Assembly: GCF_003590095.1 (NCBI RefSeq)
Contig: NC_039502.1
Span: 2,418,001-2,482,000 of the forward strand
Direction of reading: 5' to 3'
DNA length: 64,000 bases
Origin: Trichoplusia ni
Lineage: Eukaryota; Arthropoda; Insecta; Lepidoptera; Noctuidae
Under the pieces are notes generated by a model. It saw only the letters and a program-made list of their open reading frames with translations. It ran no database searches and was not told the DNA's origin. Shown piece after piece: positions 12,541-24,022 of the stretch. Each line of letters starts with the position of its first letter. Positions within the stretch are counted from its first letter, which is position 1. The translations under genes and the position numbers were made by a program.

Positions 12541-13540
12541 TAAGCCTATTAAAGAAAAAGTAGTATATTTTTAAATTAAACTGTCTTGGCTCAAATTGTT
12601 GAAATATTCCCTCGCAGCAGACTGACAATCAAAGATTTTATAATAAGAACAGAACCTACACGAAAAATATGTACCTAAATTAATTATAATTCTCGACGTT
12701 ACATCTTTTTGTAATTAATTAAATAATCCGACAGTGAAGTGCAGTAATTATTTCCTTGTAAATAAAAATATTCATTTAATTGTCGATTATTGTTTTTCAT
12801 GAAGGAAATTTAATTATTTTAAAAAGGAAATACCAACAAAACTAGATAATTACGATAATTGTTAAATCGTTAAAAGCATTGTTTTCAAATAATGTGTTTA
12901 AGAAGAGGTTTTCATGAGTTCCGAAAAAAAATATTTGCGTAATTTAAAAATTACATAATGAAGTTTTGAAAGGTCCTTCCTTTTTTGAGGTAGTTGCAAT
13001 ATTTTATCAATTCTGAAGTTCACCTTAGTAATGGTCTATCAATAAATGAACTTACTATTTTATTATAATATCAGATTTGAAATGATTCCGCCGAAAACCT
13101 GAAGCTATTATGAAAAACTAATATTCAGTATTTAGATTTCTCGCAGTTAATAAAAACGGTGGATATGAATTAAGAACTTCAGAATTCATTGATATATTAG
13201 GAGTGATGACGAAACTGCTTACATTTCAAATGTGAACTCTAATAGTAAACAAATAACATTGACGTTAGCAGTTCCAACGTCACAATATTCGATTCATCAG
13301 ATTTTACAATTTGCTTACTCGATGAATGTTCCGTATGCTATCAATGTAGATACTGACTTAGGGATCTAATAACTAAGAGGGCTCATTACAGCTGATGCCA
13401 GCCAGGGCAGCGGATTGGCCGGAAGGCAAGGACAAAAGAAGAAACATGGGTGGGTTTTAGACAGTAAAATTTGGACACACCTTTCAGCTTAAAGCAAATA
13501 TAACGCACTACACATACATTTAACACAATATCTTATTATG
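12541..13540. other. Intergenic stretch, nothing recognised
   Basis: AT-rich sequence with no coding or clear repeat signal, except a short GC-richer piece at about 13390-13450. Confidence 0.4.
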
Positions 13541-13660
13541 ATCAGCCATTGGAAGGGAAGCGGGAGAGTCCCACTGTAGGCCAAAAGCGTCCGTTCCCTC
13601 CTTTCATTTATCTCGGTCTATGGCTAGCCGAGGCCAGCTTCATGCGAAAGAATCGACTAG
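13541..13660. repeat. Fragment resembling a lepidopteran LINE 3' end
   Basis: GATCAGCCATTGG...GAGTCCCACTGTAGGCCAAAAGCG...GTCTATGGCTAGCCGAGGCCAGCTTC follows the pattern of the widespread moth sequence 'ccactgctgggcaaaggc...cagcttc', usually the end of RTE-type LINEs. It is diverged and truncated. Confidence 0.45.
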
Positions 13661-16600
13661 ATCCCACAAAAAATTAAAGCTTAATCTTATTCGACATAAT
13701 TAAGTATTTGAAAATTAAGTATTATGTACATGAAAGTTTAAGTAAATAATTTAAATCAGTTCTTTGCCGGTACCGGGGGTTTTTAACTGGTTCATTAATG
13801 AGATACAGATTTAATATTTATTCATTTCAGTATTAATCAAATAGACGCATAAATCAAAAACTATAGATATACGGGTAATACCTTATTCCGCGTCCAGATT
13901 ATGATGCTTATATTGCGTTTACTTATGATCGGGTCATGACCTTTAGAAAATAGCGATAAACTGCAGTTAACCGTCGAATATCTCAATACTTAATTAAATT
14001 ACGTATTACGGAACATTTTTGGTTTATTAGTCACCAGATCCGACAGCTCATACTTATTAATAATATTGAATTGCATTGTTTAAGTGTGAAAGGGTATAGA
14101 GCGACTTCTCCGTTCAACTGGGCAGTTGATTATACGGGATAAATGGAAGATAGATGCCAAACATATGTTTCCAAACATAAAATGAACACGGGCAATAATA
14201 TTAAAAAATAATAATAATCGTAGAGTTATAACCTCATCAGCAAAGATGTAAGGTTTTCCTTAACTTATCAAGATTATAACAGTCACGCGTTGAGAAAACT
14301 GTAATTGAAAAGTTTTATTTTATTTCGTAATCGTGTGCATAATGAGGACGCCAATTATCATTAATCCGTGGGATAATACTTAACGTGAATTATTCGGAGC
14401 TATGTTTTATTTATTCAGAAACTCATGAAATTTATATTTTTCCATTCTTTTAAGTTTAGCTTTAGTTTCACTCAGTTACTAATTGTTTCTTAGGGAAGTT
14501 GCTTTGATCTGACATAATATGGCGATGTTTGATTGTGCTTTGGAATGTCAATCACAAATAATCTGATGGTTCAAACTTTACAGAGTACCTAGAATACTTA
14601 GAACGCTTTATTATTTTCAGGAACTCAAGTTCCTAACTTGATATTTTACGTAATGACAGCCAATAGTGTTTACCAACCTAATTACCATTATCTGTCTATT
14701 TCAAGTGTAAATAAAATATTGTTAACAAGCTAAACATTGCCAGTTAGTCTCGAATTAGGATGTATTAATACATAAGGGTTCCATTTTCAAGTGACGTCTA
14801 TTGTAACTATATTTTAATAAAATAAAATATATAAAAATGCAGAGGATGTAGAACATTTTATATATTTTCTTTATCATCGAAATATCTAGTTTAATCTCAT
14901 CATCTTACCTCACTGTTTATCACTAATCTCAAGGCAAATAGATTAAAAACCAGTAAAGTGTAATCTGCTTAGTTTCTGTATAGTAGACTTAAAAAATATT
15001 ACAAAACCTTGCATTCCTGATCTACCACCAACTTTTCAAGTAAAACTGGAGGAGTCATGGAAGCGAGACAGAACGCCAGACGACATAGAGCGTTGTCCCT
15101 CTCGCACAACTGACACAATACAGTTTCTAGATAGCACGCTCCCTGGAGTCCAGAAGCTGCGCATGCGTCGTTCTATTTTCGTCCTCTTAATTGCAGAGCG
15201 CATTATCTCGCATTCTTTGTTTATACGCTCAGATTTGTAAGGTTAATGCTTTGTAGGATTGTTTATACTTTTCTTTATATTACAGCTTTTACTTGGTATT
15301 TAAACACCTCCCTACCGGCTAGCCTAATGAAAAGCTAAGGGATAGACATTATGGCTGGATTTACCTTACGAGACTAGAGTCTTACCGGAAAAGAAATCCA
15401 GCTATTTTAGATATTAATGGATTATTTACAAGGCATAAATAACAATAATATTAAATTAATTGTCTAATGAATACATCATACATAACATAGTTTTAAAACT
15501 CGTTCTCTTAGACCGTTCGCATATACTAGGCAACCTTTTGGCTACTACCTTTTGGCAGATAAAATTAAAAGAAAACCAAAATTATATAATGTTTAAATGC
15601 TCTCTATCTTCATCTTCATAAAATTAAACAAATGAATACATTCTTAGAATAAACATTATCATATCCACGAGAACTAGATCTAATTTGTTTTACAAATTAT
15701 AATTATTAATTCAGACACACGTTTTTATAGGTTTTATTTGAAATAATTAAGCATTTATCGTATTGAAAGATACATTTGAGCGAGTCATCGTGGGAATGAG
15801 ATTATCCGATACTTAATCTTTATCTCAATAATTTATGAGATTTGTAAGAACATGGATCTGAATGGAAATATACAGAAGAAACTTCCAGAGGTAACTTCCA
15901 GTGACAAACGGTTTCCTTAATTTGATAGAAATGTTTGAAGTTGCACGATAAACAGGTTATGCCAGCAAATAAGTATACTCTAATATGTAACAGGAGGCGA
16001 GGAGGCTATCCTTGAAGGAATCAGACTGTTCTGTGCGTCATCGTGGAGAGTATTGTCTTACACTAATAATTTCAACAAAAACACCCTTAAGCCAAGTAAA
16101 CATACAGGAAGAAGAAAAAAATTAGCAAAGCACTGTAGTGTGCAGACTTTCAAATAAGATATATTTTGACAAATTAGTGAATACAAAACGAACAGAACTA
16201 AAAGGTGTATTCAAACTGCGTATTATGTAACTAATTTAATGAAGATAAGACTTTATTTAATTATTATGACACACTTGGACTAGTTTTCAGTTTTTGTTTT
16301 ATTTATTTTCGAATTGAATGTACCGCTACTTGAGCGGTATAAATTTATCGTTATTTTAATTGTTATTATTATCGATTCCTTCTAGTAATTATGGTATTTA
16401 ACCTACTTTTGACAAACTATGTATATAACAGAAGTTTAAAAAAACAACGTTTGTTTCTTAAAGGGATATAAAACATAGTGGCTTAATTTAACACAGATTT
16501 ACATTCAAAGTTAAGTTTTAATTTATATATGCACAATTCTTAATTAAATGTGAGGCTTTGGACAGTGTAAACTATAAGTAAAAAATAATCGAAGTTTACT

Positions 16601-18199
16601 TTATAGAAATTTTAAAGAGAAAGGGTAATTTTTCATAGTTCGATGTTGGACTACGACGTACTGTAAACTTTTCTTAAAAAGGATTTGTAAAATAAGGTTA
16701 TAATACAATCCTATTTACCTCTTATCAATTCAGAACGATGATTTTCCGTGAATTCTTCAATATCCGGAAGGCCGTACTTCTGAATAGTAATGTTTAGTAA
16801 ATATTGTTTCATGTTTTCCTTTTGCAGGAGGAAAGTCTGAAGAGATTTTACTCGAACTATCTATTTTCAGACTTCATGATTGGTAGGCTCAGAGAAAATT
16901 TATTATGTTTATGGGCTTCAACTAGTAGACCTTCGTTGTAAAAGTCTATTTTTTGGTTGGGCGGGGGATGTTTCCTTACGGTCGCCCACCTCGATGGTGG
17001 TCGAGGCCCGTTTGAACTCAACCTGAATAACCGTGCAACGTCTTCAACATTTGCGTTAAATTACTATAATATTTATACTCAAATACTCTAGTTTATCAAC
17101 ACAATTATAAGTACCTCATCTTATTAATCAATAATTTATACCAAGTTTAAGGAAAGCAGAAAGTCTCTCGAAATCAACAATCGATCAAAAAAGGTCGTCC
17201 CTTGCCAGCTGAATCGCGGAAACTCTGCTTAAATCAGTTTGGCAACAAAACAATGTCAAGGTGGGAATGCATCATCAGTATTCCTGCATTTGCACGTCTC
17301 TAGACATTTCCTCAGCACTATGTTGCCTTAGGGAAAACAAAATGCGCATTTGTGCACTGCGCAGGAAAAATAGTTGCATTGTGTTTTCCTTTCCTGTAGA
17401 GATTGGTTTAGGCTTGTTTGCCAATATTTCACTGTTTAAATTATCGATAGAGGAAAATTCTTTAGGCGCTTAGTTGAATATAAATTTAAACAAAAAAATA
17501 ACACACCACTTTAAAAAAAAAGGTATCTTTTTATCGGTTTGTCAGTTGGAAACTAATCAATATACTATGTCATAGTCTGGTAAGTATATAGACTAGGCGC
17601 TTAATAAAATTAAAGTATATTTTAAGTTAAATGAACGAGTCTAAACAAAAATTCTTCTACTTTTATATACGAAGTACAAGCAAGAGCTAATAACACACCT
17701 CTTTAAAAATTCCACAGTTATTTACAATACGTTCAGATGTTATATGAACAATTCATTGTTATGATTACTCTGATTGATTAGCCATACATATAATGTTAAC
17801 AAAGGTATGACAATTTGAACATAATATCGCCAGAAGCTGTCATTTTTGACACATTTGTAATTTGTGTACTCTAAGGCGTATTTTTAGACTTACCTACTTG
17901 TTATCCATGTTAGTAGATACCTAAATATACGTAGATATAATAGCAATAGGAATGTCATTGATTCGTTCACTCATTGTGAGATTTCATTTGAGACGTGATG
18001 TGAATGAGAGGACTGAAGCTATTTAAAATAGAGACTAATTATTTCGCATTTCGGGCTTTTCTTCACTATTTCAGTTACCAAACGGGATAATTTATATTTT
18101 GATCAATATTCGTAAGTGAAAACTATTTAATACCTAAAATAGCCTGTATCATGTCAGAGTGCGACAGACTGATACAGAATTGGGGGCTTACCCCCAATT
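13661..18199. other. Intergenic stretch with short repeat remnants
   Basis: Mostly AT-rich and featureless. A short GC-rich piece at about 16950-17010 (GGTCGCCCACCTCGATGGTGG) is unidentified. 15084-15110 carries one copy of the dispersed TAGAGCG...CTCTC motif seen at four other places in the window. No coding exon was found. Confidence 0.4.
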
Positions 18200-18300
18200 T
18201 AACGAGTAGATTGTTACAGTTGTAAAAGAGGGATGTCGCTCTACACCGTGTAGTTCGCTATCTCACTTCTACAACCGCAACAACCTTACTGAGATGAAAT
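18200..18300. repeat. Imperfect palindromic element (MITE-like hairpin)
   Basis: The arms at 18219-18245 and 18249-18275 pair over 27 bases with about 20 matches and a 3-base loop, and pairing extends weakly outward. Each arm contains the CTCT/TAGAGCG-type motif that recurs singly elsewhere in the window. This looks like a folded-back non-autonomous DNA element. Confidence 0.5.
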
Positions 18301-19424
18301 GGTACGCCCGTATACAGCCGATGTGACTCATTGATATTGCCGGTTGTCAATATGCGACCTTAGTACCATCTGTTGCGGATATTCTTTTTTTTTGGCATCG
18401 GCTTATTGCCCTGTGTAAGGGATATGATGTCTAACCAAAAACCGAAAGTTTCTATTGTTTTTTAACTTTGTTTCATTAGTATAAACATTGGCAGTCTAAG
18501 CAATAAAAATCAATATTTAAAAGACACGCGTGGTGACATCTGGTAGGTAAATATTTAACTTTTGTTTAAAATTATTAAGACGGCACATACCTAAGTGTTG
18601 ACATTTTGTTTTTCTGTGCTTTTCTTTACCAACTATACGAATGGTTTCAAAAGTTATAAAGCTTCATATATATAAATTTATACTTATATAAAATACTAGA
18701 ATACCATATATGGTGTAATAACTGCATCGTAACAACGTCTCTACGCGATTTAATTAAACATAGCGTCCATTTAATAGTTGTTTATTGATTATTGTGAAAT
18801 ACAACTTGGTTTGCTAATTTACACATACTTGGCTTCCTTCCTATTGGCATTCTGTAATTACCGTTTGTAACACCTACCAGAGACCCAGCCAACAACCCAT
18901 AATGATTATAGTCAAGTTAAAGACGTAGCGGAAGGCAAACTGAAACTATATGTTTTCTTAGTAATTTGTAATTCAATGTTACCATGTCGAAGCAATTAAA
19001 ACTTTCACATATTATCTGAAATTGGGTATGCCCTAGAATCTTTGAATATTAATGTAATTTCCTTTACTAATAAAACACATTTTATTTCATGTTCTTGTAA
19101 TTAGAACATTATCGCCTTAAAAGTGGAGACATCTACCCAAACTGCTAACTGTTGTTTAGCCTATATGTTTGTAACTATATGAAATAAAAATATTTCCTTA
19201 TTGAAATAGTGAACTTGGTATGGGGTAAATTACACCAAGCTTCTTTTATTTTAATTTTTGTCAAGGTGTTTGCTGAAGTTTAGACACATAGGTTAACACC
19301 GAAAATGAACATTCCTTTGCTTAGTGTTTGTCACAAAAGTGCTCCCGTTTTGTAACGAATTCATCAAGTTATGCTTCATTCAATAAGCCACTTTTCGGGC
19401 TCACCTTATGATGAAATAAAAAAA
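18301..19424. other. Intergenic stretch, nothing recognised
   Basis: AT-rich, no coding exon or repeat family identified. Confidence 0.4.
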
Positions 19425-19540
19425 AAAAACAACTCAAGTACGAATCGGATTCGCAACACTAGGTACCGTACATTAAGGCCTAGGAAAAAGGTAATAAGTT
19501 TCCGTTTTCGCCCTTAGGGTAAGGACTTAAATAATAACTC
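19425..19540 (+). repeat. Dispersed moth repeat next to a poly-A run
   Basis: A run of 12 A is followed by AACTCAAGTACGAATCGGATTCGC, related to the segment starting near 60501 (CGCTCAAGTGAGAGTCGGACTCCC). This is a common lepidopteran sequence normally continuing into 'gggttccgtacc'. The copy is diverged. Confidence 0.5.
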
Positions 19541-21488
19541 CCTTATAAAAGTGTAAATCTAAACAAGTTTCTGCCAATTTCGGTACCTACAAATACCAGC
19601 GCTTTAGCAGAACGTTACCACTGTGGGAGCAAGACAGCGCACTAATAACGTAGAGCGGCGTCTCTCTTACACGCCTGCAAATCTTACTTTAAGATATCGT
19701 AGTAGGATCTCAACTTGGCATAAACGTTCGCACGCCAAGAGGTCGCATCACTATAAACTCACATATGCCCATAGAATACTGATGCGAGCCAGTCACGAGC
19801 TTCTGGACCTTTGAGCATACGAGATGATGCGCATACCAATCATGGTAATATGGTAACGTTCATGGTAATCAATGGTAATTGAAGTATTCGTAATGGATGC
19901 TACGTAACTTGTCTTGTTACTTAATTTTAATGTTACAGGAAATTTGTGTTTAGATTGAGATCTAATGAATATATTATTGTGATCGATGATTGTTACACAC
20001 ATATCGAGGCGTGGCACAAAAATCTGTATTATTTTTTGTTTTAATTAATAAGGATTTGGTAGAAACAATCCACGTCACAAGCATTACAACAGGAAAACAA
20101 ATCGAACAGACCGGAACATTATTAAGTAAATAAATAATAATGAGAAAACTAAGCAATCTGCATATGAACAACATTCTATAGCTTTTTATTGAAATTCTTA
20201 GAGTACAGGTGAGTTAACAGTTTCATAAGAAAAACAATAAAAAAACGAAACAAGACCTTTACATTACACCATCCTATTTCCTCTTCCCGCAATAATACAC
20301 AATTAAAAAAGACTTAAAGAGAAATATACGGAAATGACACAAAAATCAACGCATTCATAAGGCTGCGTTACAAAAGACATCAACGAGATTCCTGCACTGT
20401 TTTAAAAAACACGTAATAACTTCGAAGGACATTTACAAGTTGTTAAACAACTGGTTTTACTTGTTTATTTTTATTTTAGACGAAACGATAATTATAGAAT
20501 AGAACTTGTTCCTAATTAAGTTTAATGTCAGTCATTTAAAAGACTTTGACCAAATACTCGTACACTTAATATCAACGTTTACCTAAAAATTCATATTTTT
20601 AGGTAAACGTTGATTATTATTTGTAAAAGTTGAGTATTTTTTTCTTTTAATTTTAATTTAAGTCAACTTGAAGATCTTCTCGTTCGTTCTCGAGAATGTA
20701 GAACATACTAATATCTAACAGCAAATGAATGTTTACTTTTTGAGTCACCAATCATAATGCCATACCTATGGCATGCATAATTGATTAATTGGCATGTCTC
20801 GTCACTTGTCGTTCACGCCCCACATAACATACTGCTCGCTTGTGACACCACACTTTTTATGAGCAAGAAAGTATTTGGTGACAAAAAATATTCTTTAATA
20901 AAGATGCGCTTACATGGGTAGTAAAATTGCTATATCTAGTAATTTTAAAAGAATAAAAAACAAAACAATTGCTAATTGTACCTCTGCTTTAACTTAAACC
21001 GTATGGTACCGTTTATGTGGTCTTGTTGCTTATTAAACACAATAAAACGGAAATTAGGGGTGTAAAACAGAGCGAAAACATTTTCTAAAATTCTATTGAC
21101 TTCAGCGGGAATGGCAGCAACTCTATCACTTTCGTCCGGTAATGTTAAAAACATTATATAGCGCATTATTATTTGAACGAATATAGAACACCCTATGTAT
21201 AAGTTCGCGTAGTACAAATGTGTAGCAGTCTCGTTTTTATAGTTTAGGCCGATTGTTATGCTCTACTAAACACAATTTAAAGTATATTGTATACTAATTA
21301 ATCAACAAGTAGCTCTACTACCGGTTCGATGTTATATGTAACTATAATAAATATGTTCATTTTAGATACTTGTTACCTAAACTAAATAGACCAAACATGT
21401 TAAGGTAAAAAAAAAACTAAAGATTTTAGATTCTATTTATATTATTTAACAATTATGCATAGTACGTAATCCGTGTAAGAGTTTGCGC
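19541..21488. other. Intergenic stretch with one perfect hairpin
   Basis: 19649-19693 carries a TAGAGCGGCGTCTCTCTTAC motif copy. A perfect hairpin lies at 20571-20614. No coding exon is supported; the minus-strand frame at 20972-21217 has some protein-like composition but no recognisable family. Confidence 0.4.
20571..20614. repeat. Perfect 20-bp inverted repeat, 4-base loop
   Basis: The left arm (20571-20590, beginning ATCAACGTTTACC) is exactly complementary to the right arm (20595-20614), with loop TCAT. Such a stem would fold stably in RNA or cruciform DNA. Confidence 0.85.
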
Positions 21489-21612
21489 TTAATCCCACTA
21501 ATATCCTAGTAATTAATTAATGTATCTGTTTGTTCCTCTTTCACGCAAAAACTATTGAACGGATTTAGATGAAACTTGGTACACGGATAATTTATGACCC
21601 GGATTAACACAT
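21489..21612 (+). repeat. Helitron/SINE-like dispersed repeat fragment
   Basis: AATCCCACTAATAT, then TGTTTGTTCCTCTTTCACGC, AAAACTATTGAACGGATTTAG and ATGAAACTTGGTACAC form a head very common in Lepidoptera. It breaks off where the next repeat begins, suggesting a nested insertion. Confidence 0.6.
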
Positions 21613-21905
21613 AGAACATCATTGGCCTTTTCTCAACTATGTTGGGGTCGGCTTCCAGTCTAACCGGTTTCAGCTAACTACCTGTGTTTTACAAGGAGCG
21701 ACTGCCTATCTGACTTCCTCTACCCAGTTACCTAGGCAACGCGCTACCCCTTGGTTAGACTGTTTGTCAGACTTTTCAAGCTTCCGAGTACCTGTAACGA
21801 CTGTTAAAGATGTAGGAATAACAGCCGGGACCCACAATTTAACGTGCCTTCCGAAACACGGAGGAACTCGTTATGACAAAGATGGTCACCCATCTACGGA
21901 CAGTA
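21613..21905 (-). repeat. Lepidopteran SINE-like repeat, copy 2
   Basis: Collinear with the repeat at 5230-5530 (GGTCGGCTTCCAGTCTAACC, TACAAGGAGCGACTGCC, TACCCAGTTACC, GGGACCCACAATTTAACG). It abuts the preceding element. Copy 2 keeps more of the usual sequence than copy 1. Confidence 0.75.
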
Positions 21906-23684
21906 CGGACCAACCGCACACATAGGACATCTAGTTAAATATACAGGGGACTACAGTTGATCGATTTTTATCGGATTTGACGTTTCTATAACATGTGTCA
22001 TGCGAGAAAGCGTGTCGTGTTTAGATACATCTAAAACTGAATCAGGTCGCTTTGTTTTTGAAGTCATGTGACTACCATCAACATAAAAAGTGAAGTATCT
22101 TCGTGTACACTGACATGCGTATATAATCCGTATAATTGACGAGTACCTACAGCATTTCAAGCTTTCGGACATTGCCGACTGCACCATACCGAATTCTTGC
22201 GAGTTCGATCTACTCATAGATAAGTATTTATATGATCTTCACAAATCACACAAACACTTGTGTCAAAGCACCTTGCCTTACGCATGCAATTGGAATCTTC
22301 ACAAAAAAATCTGCAATTCGTCTTAATTCGCTCAGTGTTGGAGTCGTTATTTTTTATTATTATTTAGTGCTTGATGTGAACAAAATTTATTCACTCTCCA
22401 ATATCTAAAAACCTCGTGAGTCAACAAACGACAGGCTATTTTAAGAATAATTTCGTAGGAGGTAATTGTTCCACCTGCGTGATCTAATTTCATGTGCCAA
22501 CCGTAACAGAACACCTAACTATAGCCTGCTAAGTTTAGTGCGTACGATAATAGGCTCGGTCAACAGCCCACTGAAAAATTAAGGCTATCTACTAATTACC
22601 TAAGTACTTACCATGATCTGGCTCAGTGGACAAGTGAAATTTTTTCGAGCTTATGTCGAAAAGTGATTTTATTTCCATGTTTTTTAAGTTTTGTGTACTA
22701 ATTCGAAGTATCATCATCTAGGCCATCAAAGTGTTTAAGACCGACGTAGGTTAGGTATTGTAATTCTAGTCTACAGTTTTGGAAGGGTTTTCTTATCAAC
22801 CTATGATATAAACAAAAATAAAGGAATTCAAATCCAAGGACAACTTCGCCGAAAAACAATTAAACTGCTAAAAGTTTTGACAGGAATTTAACCCATTTTG
22901 CTGACCAGTAATAAAAAAAAAGAATTAATCATAAATATTTACAAGTACAACAATAAAATATTAAAGTATTTATCTAAAGGTTACAATTTAACTGAATGTT
23001 ATAACAGCCTTGCAACATTTTTGTAGCTTTATTTTTTGTCGAGATACTTATCAAGTTCCGTTCCGATAACGAAACCGCTGTAACTAAATATTTTTCCACC
23101 ATTTGATAATAATATGTTTAAATGAAAAATATAATTTTTAGATAACAGTATTCGTTACTCATTGAAAATATTTAAAATTAACACATTTAAAGTAGGGAAG
23201 TACTTTTTTAATGTAGAGTCTTACATTAAAAAAGTACTTGCAATATTATTTTCAGGGTACGTTTTAAAATATAAAACTTCCTTCTCCACAATTACCAATA
23301 AAAATTACATACAAGTAATCGGTGAAAAATGTTGTCTTAAAAACTTAAACTTAAAAAAATAATTTTAAGTAGAGTCAAACTCTGCTAAAAGTTTCATATA
23401 ATCAATTTTCAATTGCAAATGGTTACATGAATCGCAACAATTTATCAGTTAATTAATTGACCTAATGCCTTCTTATTTCAAATTACAATTTATTAAAGCA
23501 AGTCACTATTATTAACCACAAACTGCATAATTACCTCTACCTATGTAAGTATTTGTTATGCAAAAGCTAATCTCGAAATCCTGTATACTTAACCTATCAC
23601 CGGCGTAGTGTAAACAATACGGAGCTCAGCACTGAAATCCTATTCGATTTTTTTATCGAAGCGAACTGGCGTGTGCTTTTAAAC
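21906..23684. other. Intergenic stretch with one perfect hairpin
   Basis: AT-rich with no coding exon. A perfect 18-bp hairpin at 23198-23239 is listed separately. The right end becomes GC-rich and leads into the candidate promoter. Confidence 0.4.
23198..23239. repeat. Perfect 18-bp inverted repeat, 6-base loop
   Basis: Arm AAGTACTTTTTTAATGTA (23198-23215) is exactly complementary to 23222-23239, with loop GAGTCT. Confidence 0.85.
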
Positions 23685-23789
23685 ATGGCAGCGAGCGGGC
23701 GCCGCCGCTTAGTACTCTCGCAACCGGTGACGGAGGCACGCGTCAACACGTTCGATAAGAAATTACGGCCAATCATAAATAAAACTTAA
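23685..23789 (+). CDS. Hypothetical 34-codon small ORF in a GC-rich island upstream of the candidate promoter
   Basis: ATG in a strong context (AAACATGGC) opens a 34-residue frame beginning MAASGRRRLVLSQPVTEAR and ending at TAA 23787-23789. It lies in the most GC- and CpG-rich patch of the intergenic region, upstream of the TATA box at 23846. It would be transcribed only from a start further upstream. No family is recognised; it may simply reflect the composition of a promoter region. Confidence 0.2.
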   Translation: MAASGRRRLVLSQPVTEARVNTFDKKLRPIINKT

Positions 23790-23845
23790 AAAAAATCAAA
23801 TAAATGTGCGGAAAGAAATCTCATACGAGTTAGCTAAAGCTGTGA

Positions 23846-23852
23846 TATAAAA
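23846..23852 (+). promoter_or_regulatory. TATA box of a predicted core promoter
   Basis: TATAAAA lies 28 bases upstream of the A of a perfect insect initiator (TCATTC, 23872-23877, A at 23874). This spacing is canonical for a TATA/Inr promoter. The GC-rich island just upstream supports a regulatory role. Confidence 0.5.
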
Positions 23853-23873
23853 TTCAAGAAGCGCGTGTGTATC

Positions 23874-24022
23874 ATTCGTGTGGATGTTAATTAGCCGGCG
23901 CTACGGAGCATTCTACATACGTATTGGTCAAGGTTCGTACATAGATTAAATATATATATTTACTTGTCTGAATTTGTGCGTTTTATCCAGTACTCATTCA
24001 CCGTGATTCACGTGGGTCTCGG
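23874..24022 (+). other. Predicted non-coding first exon, probably of MCT-B
   Basis: From the initiator the sequence runs to a strong splice donor, CGG|GTGAGT, with the exon ending at 24022. The next acceptor that makes sense on this strand is the one before the MCT-B start codon (exon from 46312), giving a first intron of about 22 kb. The exon contains one 21-residue uORF (ATG at 23884, beginning MLISRRYGAFY). The link to MCT-B is inference; no transcript data are available. Confidence 0.4.
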
